This document shows, one piece after another, positions 1 through 7,228 of a DNA stretch of 12,785 bases (its first letter is position 1; each line of letters opens with the position of its first letter). Source of the stretch: Pseudomonadota bacterium. Lineage in GTDB: Bacteria > Pseudomonadota > Gammaproteobacteria > Pseudomonadales > Pseudomonadaceae. The position numbers and the translations under genes were made by a program. The stretch is taken from contig JAEWGL010000198.1 in NCBI GenBank assembly GCA_023388335.1, positions 1 through 12,785 of the forward strand, read 5' to 3'. The notes below the pieces were generated by a model, which saw only the letters and a program-made list of their open reading frames with translations, made no database searches and was not told where the DNA came from.

Positions 1-95
1 TGCCCACCTGTACCGGCCCTGATAACCCCTGGGATTGCCAGCCGGGCCAGGCAGTAGCAGACTCGGCATTCCCCTTCCTTGTCCGAGACCCGGTC

Positions 96-344
96 ATGCT
101 CGAACTGCGCCCCAACTGCGAATGCTGCGGTATTGACCTGCCAGGTGATAGCGCGCACGCGCTGATCTGCTCGTTCGAGTGCACCTTCTGCCGGACCTGC
201 AGTACCACCCATTTCAAGGGCAGGTGTCCCAACTGCGCGGGCCAGCTGGTCGATCGGCCGCCCCGCGTCGAATGCGCACTGGCGCGCAACCCGGCGTCTG
301 CCAAGCGCATCGTCAGACCCCACGCGGGCTGCAGCGGGCGCTGA
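96..344 (+). CDS. DUF1272 family cysteine-rich small protein
   Basis: An 82-residue protein that I recognise as DUF1272 from its opening MLELRPNCECC and from CSFECTFC followed by GRCPNC. It has nine cysteines in the first 47 residues (8, 10, 11, 25, 29, 32, 35, 44, 47). Their CxxC-type spacing fits a small zinc-binding, RING-like or zinc-ribbon fold; metal binding is inferred. The family has no established function that I know of. The ATG at 96 is chosen because family members begin with MLELRPNCE. No strong Shine-Dalgarno precedes it, and the frame stays open to the left edge, so a longer form cannot be formally excluded. The last 30 residues, after the cysteine core, are basic and look poorly conserved. 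It is probably not in one operon with the response regulator, since 299 bp separate them. Confidence 0.85.
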   Translation: MLELRPNCECCGIDLPGDSAHALICSFECTFCRTCSTTHFKGRCPNCAGQLVDRPPRVECALARNPASAKRIVRPHAGCSGR

Positions 345-483
345 GGTCGGTTTCTGCGTGGCAGTCAGCCCCAATCTGTACCTACGGGTCGGCCTGCCTG
401 TCTCTTTTTTCGCCTAGATCCCAGCTTTTTTTCCGTTTCGTCGCAGTTTGCCGATCTGCGCTGGTTAAAATCCATAGCTATTG

Positions 484-542
484 TAGGAGTATTCAACATC
501 ACTACTCTGTTTTTTCAACAGCCCTATACTCCCGGTACTCAA
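484..542 (+). promoter_or_regulatory. Candidate activated promoter with TACTC repeats
   Basis: Four copies of one pentamer lie in 54 bp: GAGTA at 487-491 (inverted) and TACTC at 503-507, 527-531 and 536-540. The third sits in TATACT (525-530), which would pass as a -10 box with no good -35 box 17 bp upstream (CTACTC). A fair -10, a poor -35 and repeated short sites upstream and around it is the usual layout of a promoter that needs an activator. The obvious candidate is the NarL-type regulator encoded just downstream. The promoter and the binding protein are both inferred. Confidence 0.35.
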
Positions 543-592
543 GGCTAGGCAATCGACGTATTGTTCGCGCGCTGCCGGCCCCTGGCGCAGAC

Positions 593-618
593 CCGTTCCT
601 GGGTAGAACAGGAAACGG
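593..618 (+). promoter_or_regulatory. Leader hairpin before response regulator
   Basis: CCGTTCCTG (593-601) and CAGGAAACGG (609-618) can pair with one bulged A around a 7-base loop, ending 13 bases before the AAGGAG ribosome site at 632-637. It could be an RNA hairpin in the leader or a protein-binding dyad. There is no T run after it, so it is not a terminator. Confidence 0.35.
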
Positions 619-643
619 ACCACATTCCGACAAGGAGTTGCTT

Positions 644-1258
644 ATGACCACCGTACTGATGGTCGATGACCACCCCACTATTCGCCTCGCCGTGCGCATG
701 CTGCTTGAACGCGAGCGGTTCCAGGTCATAGGCGAAAGCGGTGATGGCATAGAAGCGGTGCAGATGGCCCGTCAACTGCGGCCTGACATCGTCATCCTGG
801 ACATCGGCCTGCCAGGCCTGGATGGCATGGAAGTCATCAAACGCCTCAAGAACATGGAGCCGGTACCGCGCATCATGGTCTTGACCGGGCAACCTGCCGA
901 CCTGTACGTACGGCGCTGCATGGATGCCGGTATTTCCGCGTTCGTGAACAAGGACGAGGGCACCGAGGCCTTGACGTTCGCGGTCAAGGCCATGGCCAAG
1001 GGGTATTCCACTTTCCCCGACATGACCATCAACCGCAGCATGCTGGAAAGTGAGTCGGCGCGCCTGGGCAGCCTGTCCAACCGTGAAGTCGAAGTACTGC
1101 GTCGCCTGAGCAGTGGCCAGAATAACAAGTTCATCGGCCAGGCCATGCAACTCAGTGCCAAGACCATCAGCACCTATAAAGGCAGGATCATGGACAAGCT
1201 CAAGACCGACTCGCTGGTGGAGATGGTAGACCTGGCCAAGCGCAACAAGGTGATCTGA
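644..1258 (+). CDS. NarL/BvgA-type response regulator
   Basis: A 204-residue two-domain response regulator. The receiver domain (about 3-120) has the acidic pair D8-D9, the phosphoacceptor D53 in the context ILDIGLPG, T81 and K103. The LuxR/NarL-type helix-turn-helix lies at about 143-200 (LSNREVEVLRRLSSGQ through KTISTYKGRIMDKL). The length and layout match BvgA, EvgA and NarL. The ATG at 644 has AAGGAG at 632-637 with 6 bases of spacing, and the protein begins directly with the receiver strand TTVLMVDDH, so the longer open frame upstream is rejected. It is followed after 6 bp by a BvgS-like hybrid kinase and the two surely form an operon and a phosphorelay pair. It likely binds DNA as a phosphorylated dimer; the TACTC repeats upstream are candidate autoregulatory sites. 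Target genes cannot be told from the sequence. Confidence 0.92.
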   Translation: MTTVLMVDDHPTIRLAVRMLLERERFQVIGESGDGIEAVQMARQLRPDIVILDIGLPGLDGMEVIKRLKNMEPVPRIMVLTGQPADLYVRRCMDAGISAFVNKDEGTEALTFAVKAMAKGYSTFPDMTINRSMLESESARLGSLSNREVEVLRRLSSGQNNKFIGQAMQLSAKTISTYKGRIMDKLKTDSLVEMVDLAKRNKVI

Positions 1259-1264
1259 CCGGCG

Positions 1265-4200
1265 ATGAGAGCACGCGCCTTGCTGCTGTTGCTGGTGAGT
1301 CTGCTGGCACCGATGCTGGCGGCCGCCCAGGACAGTGAGCCACGCCACCTGTTGGCCCGCTCGCAGAGCGCAACCTCGCCCTTGCAGCTGTCGGCGACCG
1401 AGCGTCAATGGCTCAAGAACCGCCAGGTCCTGCGCCTGGGCAGTTCCAGCCCCGACTATCCGCCGTTCGAGATCAACATCAGCCAGGGCGACTATGAAGG
1501 CCTGAGTGCCGACTATGCCGGACTGATCAGCGAGCTGCTGGGCATCCCGGTGCAGGTGCAGCGCTACCCGACACGCCAGGCAGCCATCACCGCCCTGCAC
1601 GAGGGCCGCATCGACCTGCTGGGTAGCTCCAATGCCTTCGAGGCCGCCGATGCCGAGCTGATGCTCAGCAATGCCTACGCCGATGACCAGCCAGTGATCA
1701 TCACCGCCCAGCACAGCAACCTGGGCAGCGACGACGACCTCAGCGGCAAGCGCCTGGTCATGGTCGACCATTACCTGCCGGTGGACGACATGCGTCGGCT
1801 CTACCCCCAGGCCCAGCTGATGCTGACCCGCTCTGCCCTCTCCGGGCTCTCGGCCGTCGCCCTGGGCCAGGCCGATGCCTACCTGGGTGACGCGATCAGT
1901 AGCGACTTCCTGATCGGCAAGAGCTTCCGTGGGCGGGTGAAGATCAATCACTTCGTCAAGGTACCGCTGGACACCTTCGCCTTCGCCATCGACCGAGGCA
2001 ACCCGCAGTTGCATGTCCTGGTCAATCGAGCACTGGCGCAGATCAGCGAGCATGAGCGCCTGAACATCCTGCGCCGCTGGACCAGCGGCAATACCAGCAT
2101 CCTCCTGGAACGCCGCCTGGCGGCCTTGACCGACGAGGAACGCACGTGGGCCGAGCAACACCCGCAGGTCAGGGTCATCATCACCCCATCCCTGGCGCCG
2201 CTGACCTTCAATGACGACCAGCAGAAACTGCGTGGCATCACCGCCGACATCCTCGAGCAGATCAGCCTGCGCACCGGCTTGCATTTCCAGATCCTGCAGA
2301 GCGACTCTGTCCCGGCGATGATCGAGCAGGTCCAACAGGGCAAGGCCGATATGATCGGAGCCCTGGGCTATGGCTACCAGCGCGAGGCCCACCTGCGTTT
2401 CACCCGGCCCTACCTGGTGAGCCCTCGGGTGCTGGTGACCCGCCCCCGCGAAGCGCTCGATCCCTCCGCGCCGCTGGCGGGCAAACGCCTGGCCGTCATT
2501 CGCAATCATCCGTTCAGGCAGCGCCTGCTCGAAGACAATCCCGGCCTGCACCTGGTGGAGGTCGAAAATCCTTTGCAACTGATGGAAGCGGTGGTCCAGG
2601 GCAAGGCCGACGTGGCGTTGAGCTCGATGATCAACGCCACCTATTTCACCAGTCGGCTATTCAACGGCAAACTGCAGATCGCCTCGCTGTACGGAGAAGA
2701 CCCGGCCACCGCCGCCTTCGCCACGGCCCGCGACAAGCCGCAGCTGCAGGCCATCCTCAACAAGGCGCTGCTGAGTATCCCGCCGGAAGAGATGGACCAG
2801 TTGGTCAATCGCTGGCGGGTCAATGCGGTGATCAGCGACAGCCCCTGGCGCAACTACCGTTCACTGGTGCTGCAGATCCTGATTATCTCGGCGCTGCTGC
2901 TGGCAGGAGTGATTTTCTGGAACAGCTATCTGCGCAAGCTCATCCACCAGCGCACCGAGGCGCAACAGGCGCTGCAGGCCCAGCTAGCGCTGACCCGCGG
3001 GCTGCTCGAGCAACTGCGCCAGGCCAAGGATGATGCCGAGCAGGCCAGCCTGGCGAAAAGCACGTTCCTGGCCACCATGAGCCATGAGATCCGCACACCC
3101 ATGAATGCCGTGATCGGCCTGCTGGAACTTGCCCTTGAAGACAGCGAGCATGGGCGCTACGACCGCGAGTCGCTCAAGACCGCCTACGACTCGGCCGTGG
3201 CCCTGCTTGAGCTGATCGGCGAGATCCTCGACATTTCGCGCATCGAATCTGGCCACATGACCCTTCAGCCGACCGCCACCGACCTGGTCGCCCTGGTGCG
3301 TGATACGGTCAAGGTGTTCGACGGCAACCTACGCATCAAGGGCTTGCACTTGCAGCTTGAGCTGCCCTCCACGCCGCTATGGGTCGAGGTGGACGCTGGG
3401 CGTTTCCGGCAGATCCTCGCCAACCTGCTGAGCAACGCCATCAAGTTCACCGAACAGGGGCAGGTCAGTGTCCGTTTGCGCGCGCGCGAGGGCGGACCCG
3501 ATGGATCCCAGGCACTGCACCTGCACCTGCAGGTGCAGGACAGCGGCATTGGCATCAGCCCCGACGACCAGGCGCGGTTATTCAGTGCGTTTGTCCAGGT
3601 CGAAGGCCCGCGGGCGCGCCAGGGCGCGGGGCTGGGGCTGGTGATCAGCCGCACCCTGTGCCAGCTGATGGGCGGCGCGCTCAGCCTGCAGAGCCTGGAA
3701 GGCATCGGCACCCAGGTGGATGTGCGCCTGTCGCTGCCATCGGCCCAGGCACCGATCGAGGAGTATGCCCCGGTGGCCGAGGAGGTCCGCTCACGCTCGC
3801 TGGAAATCCTGGTGGCGGACGACTACCCCGCCAACCTGATGCTGCTGACCAAGCAACTGAACACCCTGGGCCACCGCGTGACCCAGGCCATCGACGGCCA
3901 GGCTGCCCTGGCCCTATGGCAAGCGCAGCCTTTCGACGTGGTCATCACCGATTGCAGCATGCCACTGATGGACGGCCATGAGCTCACCCGGCGCATCCGC
4001 GCCCTGGAGTGTCAGGCCGACCGAGGCGCGTGCCGCATTCTCGGGCTCACCGCCAACGCCCAGACCGAAGAACGTGAACGCTGCCTGGCCAGCGGCATGG
4101 ACGATTGCCTGTTCAAGCCGATCGGCCTGCAGACCTTGCGCGCCCAACTATCGCAGACTGTCGATGAGCGCCACGAGGTGCCGCCGGACCACACCACGCC

Positions 4201-4570
4201 GGCCTCTCTCGGCGGCTTTGACCTAGACAGCCTGCACCACCTGACCCAAGGCGACGAGGACCTGATCTTGCGCTTGGTCACCCAGCTGGCCGAGAGCAAT
4301 GCCGACGACCTGCAGGCCCTGCGCGCACTCGGCGCTACCCCGGATGTCCAGGCGCTTCGGGTACTGGTGCATCGGATCAAGGGTGGGGCAAAGATGCTCA
4401 AAGTGCGCGACGTGGTGCTGCACTGCGAGGCCATCGAGCAGGCCAACACCGGCGGCAGACCCCTGCAGCCCTTGTTGCAGGCGCTGGAAGCCAGCCTATT
4501 GGGCCTGGATCAGGCGCTGCAGCAAACGGCCCAGAGGTATGCAGTACACGGCTTCACGACCAAACCCTAG
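1265..4570 (+). CDS. BvgS/EvgS-like hybrid sensor histidine kinase
   Basis: A 1101-residue unorthodox kinase of the inner membrane. In order: a signal peptide (about 1-21, ending in AAA|QD), two periplasmic SBP_bac_3 Venus-flytrap domains (about 55-272 and 302-518), one membrane helix (about 535-553), a helical linker (560-597), HisKA with H607 in MSHEIRTP, HATPase_c with the N box near 720-724, G1 box DSGIGIS (759) and G2 box GAGLGL (787), a receiver with D896 and K951, and an Hpt domain with H1036 in VHRIKGGAK. All four phosphorelay stations are intact, so the expected path is H607 to D896 to H1036 to D53 of the regulator upstream. Unlike BvgS and EvgS as I know them, no PAS domain sits between the membrane helix and HisKA. 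The ligand is unknown; flytrap domains often bind amino acids or other small molecules. The ribosome site is weak (AAGGTG at 1246-1251, far from the ATG), which suggests translational coupling to the regulator. Confidence 0.93.
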   Translation: MRARALLLLLVSLLAPMLAAAQDSEPRHLLARSQSATSPLQLSATERQWLKNRQVLRLGSSSPDYPPFEINISQGDYEGLSADYAGLISELLGIPVQVQRYPTRQAAITALHEGRIDLLGSSNAFEAADAELMLSNAYADDQPVIITAQHSNLGSDDDLSGKRLVMVDHYLPVDDMRRLYPQAQLMLTRSALSGLSAVALGQADAYLGDAISSDFLIGKSFRGRVKINHFVKVPLDTFAFAIDRGNPQLHVLVNRALAQISEHERLNILRRWTSGNTSILLERRLAALTDEERTWAEQHPQVRVIITPSLAPLTFNDDQQKLRGITADILEQISLRTGLHFQILQSDSVPAMIEQVQQGKADMIGALGYGYQREAHLRFTRPYLVSPRVLVTRPREALDPSAPLAGKRLAVIRNHPFRQRLLEDNPGLHLVEVENPLQLMEAVVQGKADVALSSMINATYFTSRLFNGKLQIASLYGEDPATAAFATARDKPQLQAILNKALLSIPPEEMDQLVNRWRVNAVISDSPWRNYRSLVLQILIISALLLAGVIFWNSYLRKLIHQRTEAQQALQAQLALTRGLLEQLRQAKDDAEQASLAKSTFLATMSHEIRTPMNAVIGLLELALEDSEHGRYDRESLKTAYDSAVALLELIGEILDISRIESGHMTLQPTATDLVALVRDTVKVFDGNLRIKGLHLQLELPSTPLWVEVDAGRFRQILANLLSNAIKFTEQGQVSVRLRAREGGPDGSQALHLHLQVQDSGIGISPDDQARLFSAFVQVEGPRARQGAGLGLVISRTLCQLMGGALSLQSLEGIGTQVDVRLSLPSAQAPIEEYAPVAEEVRSRSLEILVADDYPANLMLLTKQLNTLGHRVTQAIDGQAALALWQAQPFDVVITDCSMPLMDGHELTRRIRALECQADRGACRILGLTANAQTEERERCLASGMDDCLFKPIGLQTLRAQLSQTVDERHEVPPDHTTPASLGGFDLDSLHHLTQGDEDLILRLVTQLAESNADDLQALRALGATPDVQALRVLVHRIKGGAKMLKVRDVVLHCEAIEQANTGGRPLQPLLQALEASLLGLDQALQQTAQRYAVHGFTTKP

Positions 4571-5886
4571 TGCAGGTGCAAGGTCGAACTGATCTGGCTG
4601 ATCGCGTCGACCACGTGCTGCGAACCCTGCTGAATCTCCAGGATCACCTCCCCCGCCTCGTTGGCCAGTTCCACGCCCAAGCGGGTGCGGGACAGGCTCG
4701 ATTGCATGCTGGCCACCGCCGTCAGTGACAGGTCGTGGTTCTGCCGCACCACCTCGACGATATCCAGGGTGGCCTTGCTGGTCCGCGCTGCCAGGTTGCG
4801 TACCTCGTCGGCCACCACGGCGAAGCCGCGGCCATGCTCACCCGCCCGGGCGGCCTCGATCGCCGCGTTGAGGGCCAGCAGGTTGGTTTGGTCGGCGATG
4901 CCGCGGATGGCCTGCACGATCTGCCCGATCACCTCCGACTGCCGGCTCACCGCGTCGATGCCGCGGGCGGCATCGTTGAGCTCCCGCGAAATGTCCTCGA
5001 TCACCTGTACCGCCTGCTGCACCACCTGCGAGCCCTTGCGCGCGCAGGCATCGTTCTGCACCGAGGTGGCGTGGGCCGACTCGGCGGCAGTCTGCTGGGT
5101 GCTGATCTGCTGGGTAATGTCGCTGGCGAACTTGACCACCTTATATAGGCGGCCCTTGGTATCGAAGATCGGGTTGTAGGAGGCTTCCAGGTAAACGACG
5201 CGGCCCTGCTTGTCGATGCGTTCGAAACGGTGCGAGTGGTATTCGCCGCGGTTGAGCGAGGCCCAAAACTCGCGGTATTGCGCCGACTCCCGATCATGGG
5301 GATGGCAAAACAGCCCGTGGTGGCGGCCTTGCACCTCCTCGGCGCGGTAGCCCATGGTCGCCAGGAAGTTCTGGTTGGCCTTGATCACCCGCCCCTGCGG
5401 GGTGAACTCGATCATGGCCATGGACCGGCCGATGGCATTGAGTAGACTCTCGCTCTCATGCGCCTGCAGCACCCGGCGGGTGATGTCGGACGCCACCTTG
5501 ATCACGCTGGTGACCTGGTTCCCGGCATCGAGTACCGGCATGTAGCAGGCTTCCAGCCAGACCTCCCGGCCTTGGCGGTCGAGGCGCTCAAAGGTTCCGC
5601 TGATGGCCTTGCCTTGCCCCAGATCGCGCCAGAGCTGCTGGTATTCGGCGCTCCTGCTGTAGGCCGGGTCGCAGAAGATCCGGTGGTGCTGGCCACGGAT
5701 GTCTTCGGCATCGTAGCCCATGGCCTGGCAGAACTGATCATTGGCCTGCAGGATGGTGCCATCGGGGCTGAATTCGATCATTGCCATGGACCGGCTGATC
5801 GCCGCAAGCTTGGCCTCGGTGCGGGCCAAGGCCTGCGTGCTGCGTTGAATCTCGGCCAGGTCGGCCTTGTTGTGATAAGCGAACAT
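4567..5886 (-). CDS. Soluble PAS-PAS chemoreceptor, BdlA-like
   Basis: With the start at 5886 it has 439 residues: PAS1 (about 29-138), PAS2 (about 150-260) and a methyl-accepting signalling domain (about 270-435) whose hairpin tip QTNLLALNAAIEAARAGE and GRGFAVVADEVRNLA is intact. There is no membrane helix and no periplasmic domain, so it should act in the cytoplasm through CheA/CheW-type partners. The layout is that of P. aeruginosa BdlA, a biofilm-dispersal protein that senses through PAS domains; orthology is inferred and energy taxis is an alternative role. The two PAS domains are an internal duplication (SMAMIEF at 33 and 155, and an FC(D/H)P motif in each). There is no C-terminal CheR-tethering pentapeptide; the protein ends in STLHLH. 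M25 of the open frame (MFAYHNK) is chosen as the start because an AGGAG lies about 12 bases before it, though that spacing is long; the ATG at 5907 is the alternative. Its stop overlaps that of the kinase gene in a shared CTAG. Confidence 0.88.
   Translation of the reverse strand: MFAYHNKADLAEIQRSTQALARTEAKLAAISRSMAMIEFSPDGTILQANDQFCQAMGYDAEDIRGQHHRIFCDPAYSRSAEYQQLWRDLGQGKAISGTFERLDRQGREVWLEACYMPVLDAGNQVTSVIKVASDITRRVLQAHESESLLNAIGRSMAMIEFTPQGRVIKANQNFLATMGYRAEEVQGRHHGLFCHPHDRESAQYREFWASLNRGEYHSHRFERIDKQGRVVYLEASYNPIFDTKGRLYKVVKFASDITQQISTQQTAAESAHATSVQNDACARKGSQVVQQAVQVIEDISRELNDAARGIDAVSRQSEVIGQIVQAIRGIADQTNLLALNAAIEAARAGEHGRGFAVVADEVRNLAARTSKATLDIVEVVRQNHDLSLTAVASMQSSLSRTRLGVELANEAGEVILEIQQGSQHVVDAISQISSTLHLH
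5403..5802 (-). repeat. Internal duplication: two PAS-coding copies
   Basis: The stretches 5403-5436 and 5769-5802, 366 bp (122 codons) apart, match at 30 of 34 bases and encode the same SMAMIEF peptide in the two PAS domains. Outside this core the copies are clearly related in protein but less so in DNA. This marks an old tandem duplication with one well-conserved segment. Confidence 0.7.
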
Positions 5887-5954
5887 GGTGGTCCCAAGCT
5901 CCTGCATAGGATTGGCTGAGCATAGATGGGCATCTGCGGGGCGCAAGCAAAAGG

Positions 5955-5964
5955 CCACTAGTGG
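5955..5964. promoter_or_regulatory. 10-bp palindrome between gntR and chemoreceptor gene
   Basis: CCACTAGTGG is a perfect palindrome in the 115-bp gap between the end of gntR and the start of the chemoreceptor gene, both on the minus strand. The gap otherwise shows no convincing promoter or terminator. It could be an operator for the chemoreceptor or chance; the chemoreceptor may also be read through from gntR. Confidence 0.2.
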
Positions 5965-6001
5965 GCGGGCAAATCTCTGGGCGCGCCGACTCTATCCTGC
6001 C

Positions 6002-7021
6002 TCATGAACTCTCACGCACCATCAACTCGAAACCCAGGTCTTGGCGCTGGGTCGTCACGCGCTTGCCGTCGAGCAGGTGCAACAGCGCCTGCGCGGCTGC
6101 GCGGCCGACCGCTGCGCGCGGGGTGCGGATCGAGGTGAGCCGGGGGACCATGTGCGCCGAAGCCGGCAGGTCGTTGAAACCGACCATTGCCACCTGCTGG
6201 GGCACTTCGATGCCCTGCCGCAAGGCCTGGAGTACTGCGCCCTGGGCCAGGTCGTCGTTGCAGAAAAATATCCCGTCGACATCCGGTACCTGGGCCAGCA
6301 TCTGGCTGAACAGCTCACTGCCGAGCCCGATCGACGAAGGTTGCGGCGATAGCAACTCCAGCTCCGGCGCCCGCAGCCCGGCCTCGGCCAGCCCCTGGCG
6401 GAAGCCTTCGGCACGCTGCATCACCCGCGGATCGAGTTGGGCGGCGATGAAGCCAAGCCGCCGCCGACCGCGCTCGATCAGGTGGCGGGCAGCCGCTCGG
6501 CCGGCCTCCTGCTGGGAGAAACCCACCGATACCGCATCGTCGTCACCGCCCAGCTCCATCATGTGCACGCAGGGCACGCCACTGGCCACCAGCATCTGGC
6601 GCGAGGCGTCACTGCGGTCGAAGCCTGTGAGCAGCATGCCGCAGGGCTGGTAGGCCAGGTAATTGCGGATCAGGTTTTCTTCCTGGGCCAGGTCGTAATG
6701 GTAGTTGCCGATCAGCACCTCGAGTCCACGGGGCCGCATCACCGCGTGGATGGCCTCGAGGGTATCGATGAACAGCTGGTTGGACAGCGACGGGATCAGC
6801 ACCACCACCGACTGACTTCTGGCCGATGCAAGGGCCCGGGCCGCCGGATTGGCCACATACCCCAGGGCAACCGCGGCGATTTGAACCTTTTCCACCAGTT
6901 CCGGGGCAACGGTGCTCACCCCGCGCAGCGCGCGCGAAGCGGTGATCGGAGAAACCCCGGAGAGCCTGGCCACTTCGGCCAGGGTGGGACGACCTGTAGT
7001 ACGGGAGCCAGTGCGGGTCAT
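6002..7021 (-). CDS. gntR: GntR/GnuR, LacI-family gluconate repressor
   Basis: A 339-residue LacI-family regulator. The DNA-binding helix-turn-helix is at 13-32 (TLAEVARLSGVSPITASRAL), the hinge helix at about 55-69 (NPAARALA), and a periplasmic-binding-protein-like effector domain follows to the end. The likely effector is gluconate, possibly also 6-phosphogluconate. Identity as the gluconate repressor (gntR in P. aeruginosa, gnuR in P. putida) rests on its position divergent from gntK-gntP and on three matching operators. The ATG at 7021 places the helix-turn-helix at the usual distance from the N terminus. A GTG start at 7063 would add 14 residues, has no ribosome site and would put the start inside the operator. 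The chosen start has only a weak Shine-Dalgarno, preceded by an A-rich motif resembling a Crc/Hfq site. An operator covers the predicted -10 region of its own promoter, so it is probably autoregulated. Confidence 0.92.
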   Translation of the reverse strand: MTRTGSRTTGRPTLAEVARLSGVSPITASRALRGVSTVAPELVEKVQIAAVALGYVANPAARALASARSQSVVVLIPSLSNQLFIDTLEAIHAVMRPRGLEVLIGNYHYDLAQEENLIRNYLAYQPCGMLLTGFDRSDASRQMLVASGVPCVHMMELGGDDDAVSVGFSQQEAGRAAARHLIERGRRRLGFIAAQLDPRVMQRAEGFRQGLAEAGLRAPELELLSPQPSSIGLGSELFSQMLAQVPDVDGIFFCNDDLAQGAVLQALRQGIEVPQQVAMVGFNDLPASAHMVPRLTSIRTPRAAVGRAAAQALLHLLDGKRVTTQRQDLGFELMVRESS

Positions 7022-7025
7022 GGAG

Positions 7026-7035
7026 TGTTGTTTTT
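7026..7035 (-). promoter_or_regulatory. Candidate Crc/Hfq catabolite motif in gntR leader
   Basis: Read on the minus strand, AAAAACAACA lies 4 bases before the gntR start. It fits the Pseudomonas catabolite-activity pattern AAnAAnAA exactly and contains three A-R-N triplets, the form bound by the distal face of Hfq. Its place over the ribosome-binding region fits translational repression. Function is inferred. Confidence 0.45.
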
Positions 7036-7061
7036 CGACTTGCCAAAGAGAGGGAACGGGC

Positions 7062-7079
7062 ACTAAGGTAGCGCTGTCT
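7062..7079. promoter_or_regulatory. GntR operator O1 (gntR promoter)
   Basis: AGGTAGCGCTGTCT (7066-7079) is an imperfect dyad centred on AGCGCT. Read from 7062 it fits the pattern AC-N-AAG-N-TAGCGCT, which I remember as the published GntR operator of P. aeruginosa, at every fixed position. It covers the predicted -10 box of gntR, so binding would repress the repressor's own gene. Confidence 0.75.
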
Positions 7080-7093
7080 CAGAGCACAGGCAA
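7065..7093 (-). promoter_or_regulatory. gntR sigma-70 promoter
   Basis: On the minus strand TTGCCT (7093-7088) and TACCTT (7070-7065) are separated by 17 bp. Both boxes are moderate matches, but spacing and place are right, and the operator overlaps the -10 box. The start of transcription would be near 7058, giving a leader of about 37 bases. Confidence 0.45.
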
Positions 7094-7194
7094 TGCCCTA
7101 TTGGTAGCAGATCCGTGCTGGGCGTCCATACTGCGTTACACAAGATCAATAAAACCCGGGAAGCTGGTGTCCTTGTTTACGGCCAATAGAGCCC

Positions 7195-7210
7195 GAGACA
7201 GCGCTATCTC
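7195..7210. promoter_or_regulatory. GntR operator O2 (before gntK)
   Basis: GAGACAGCGCTATCTC is a 16-bp palindrome with a single mismatched pair. It lies 7 bp before the gntK Shine-Dalgarno AGGAGGT (7218-7224). It shares the AGACAGCGCT core with O1 (opposite strand) and O3. I could not find a convincing -35/-10 pair for gntK between 7094 and 7195. Confidence 0.78.
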
Positions 7211-7228
7211 ACCCCGCAGGAGGTACTG

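Larger units (their letters stand above)
345..643. other. Non-coding regulatory stretch before the response regulator
   Basis: This 299-bp gap is visibly more AT-rich than its surroundings. It holds T tracts at 405-410, 426-432 and 510-515, the first two about two helical turns apart, which may bend the DNA. It also holds the TACTC/GAGTA cluster at 487-540 and a leader hairpin at 593-618. The response regulator frame happens to stay open upstream through this stretch as far as 179, but the residues encoded there look like translated non-coding DNA and match no receiver domain. The T tracts could end transcription from the DUF1272 gene, but I see no good stem directly before them. Confidence 0.6.

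Noticed and set aside
67..74. CATTCCCC, a half copy of the palindrome at 12743-12750.
   Set aside because: A single half site in GC-rich DNA is expected by chance, and there is no second arm.
1..95. Possible coding at the left edge: a plus frame ending in TGA at 20-22, the DUF1272 frame open to the edge, and a minus-strand ATG at 69 preceded by AAGGAAGGGGA and open to the edge.
   Set aside because: Only 7 to about 30 codons are visible in each, with no recognisable peptide, so I cannot tell whether an upstream gene ends or a divergent one begins here.
545..2578. A 677-codon open frame on the minus strand across the response regulator and the start of the BvgS-like kinase.
   Set aside because: It is antisense to two clear genes, rich in Gln, His, Ala and Gly as expected from the reverse of GC-rich codons, and has no recognisable domain.
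7022..7063. GTG at 7063 as the start of gntR.
   Set aside because: It has no ribosome site, would place the start within operator O1 and add residues before the usual N terminus of the LacI helix-turn-helix.
7094..7194. Sigma-70 promoter for gntK using TTGGTA (7101) and CATACT (7127), or TTGTTT (7173).
   Set aside because: The first pair has a 20-bp spacer and the second has no -10 box at 16-18 bp, so I do not assign a gntK promoter.
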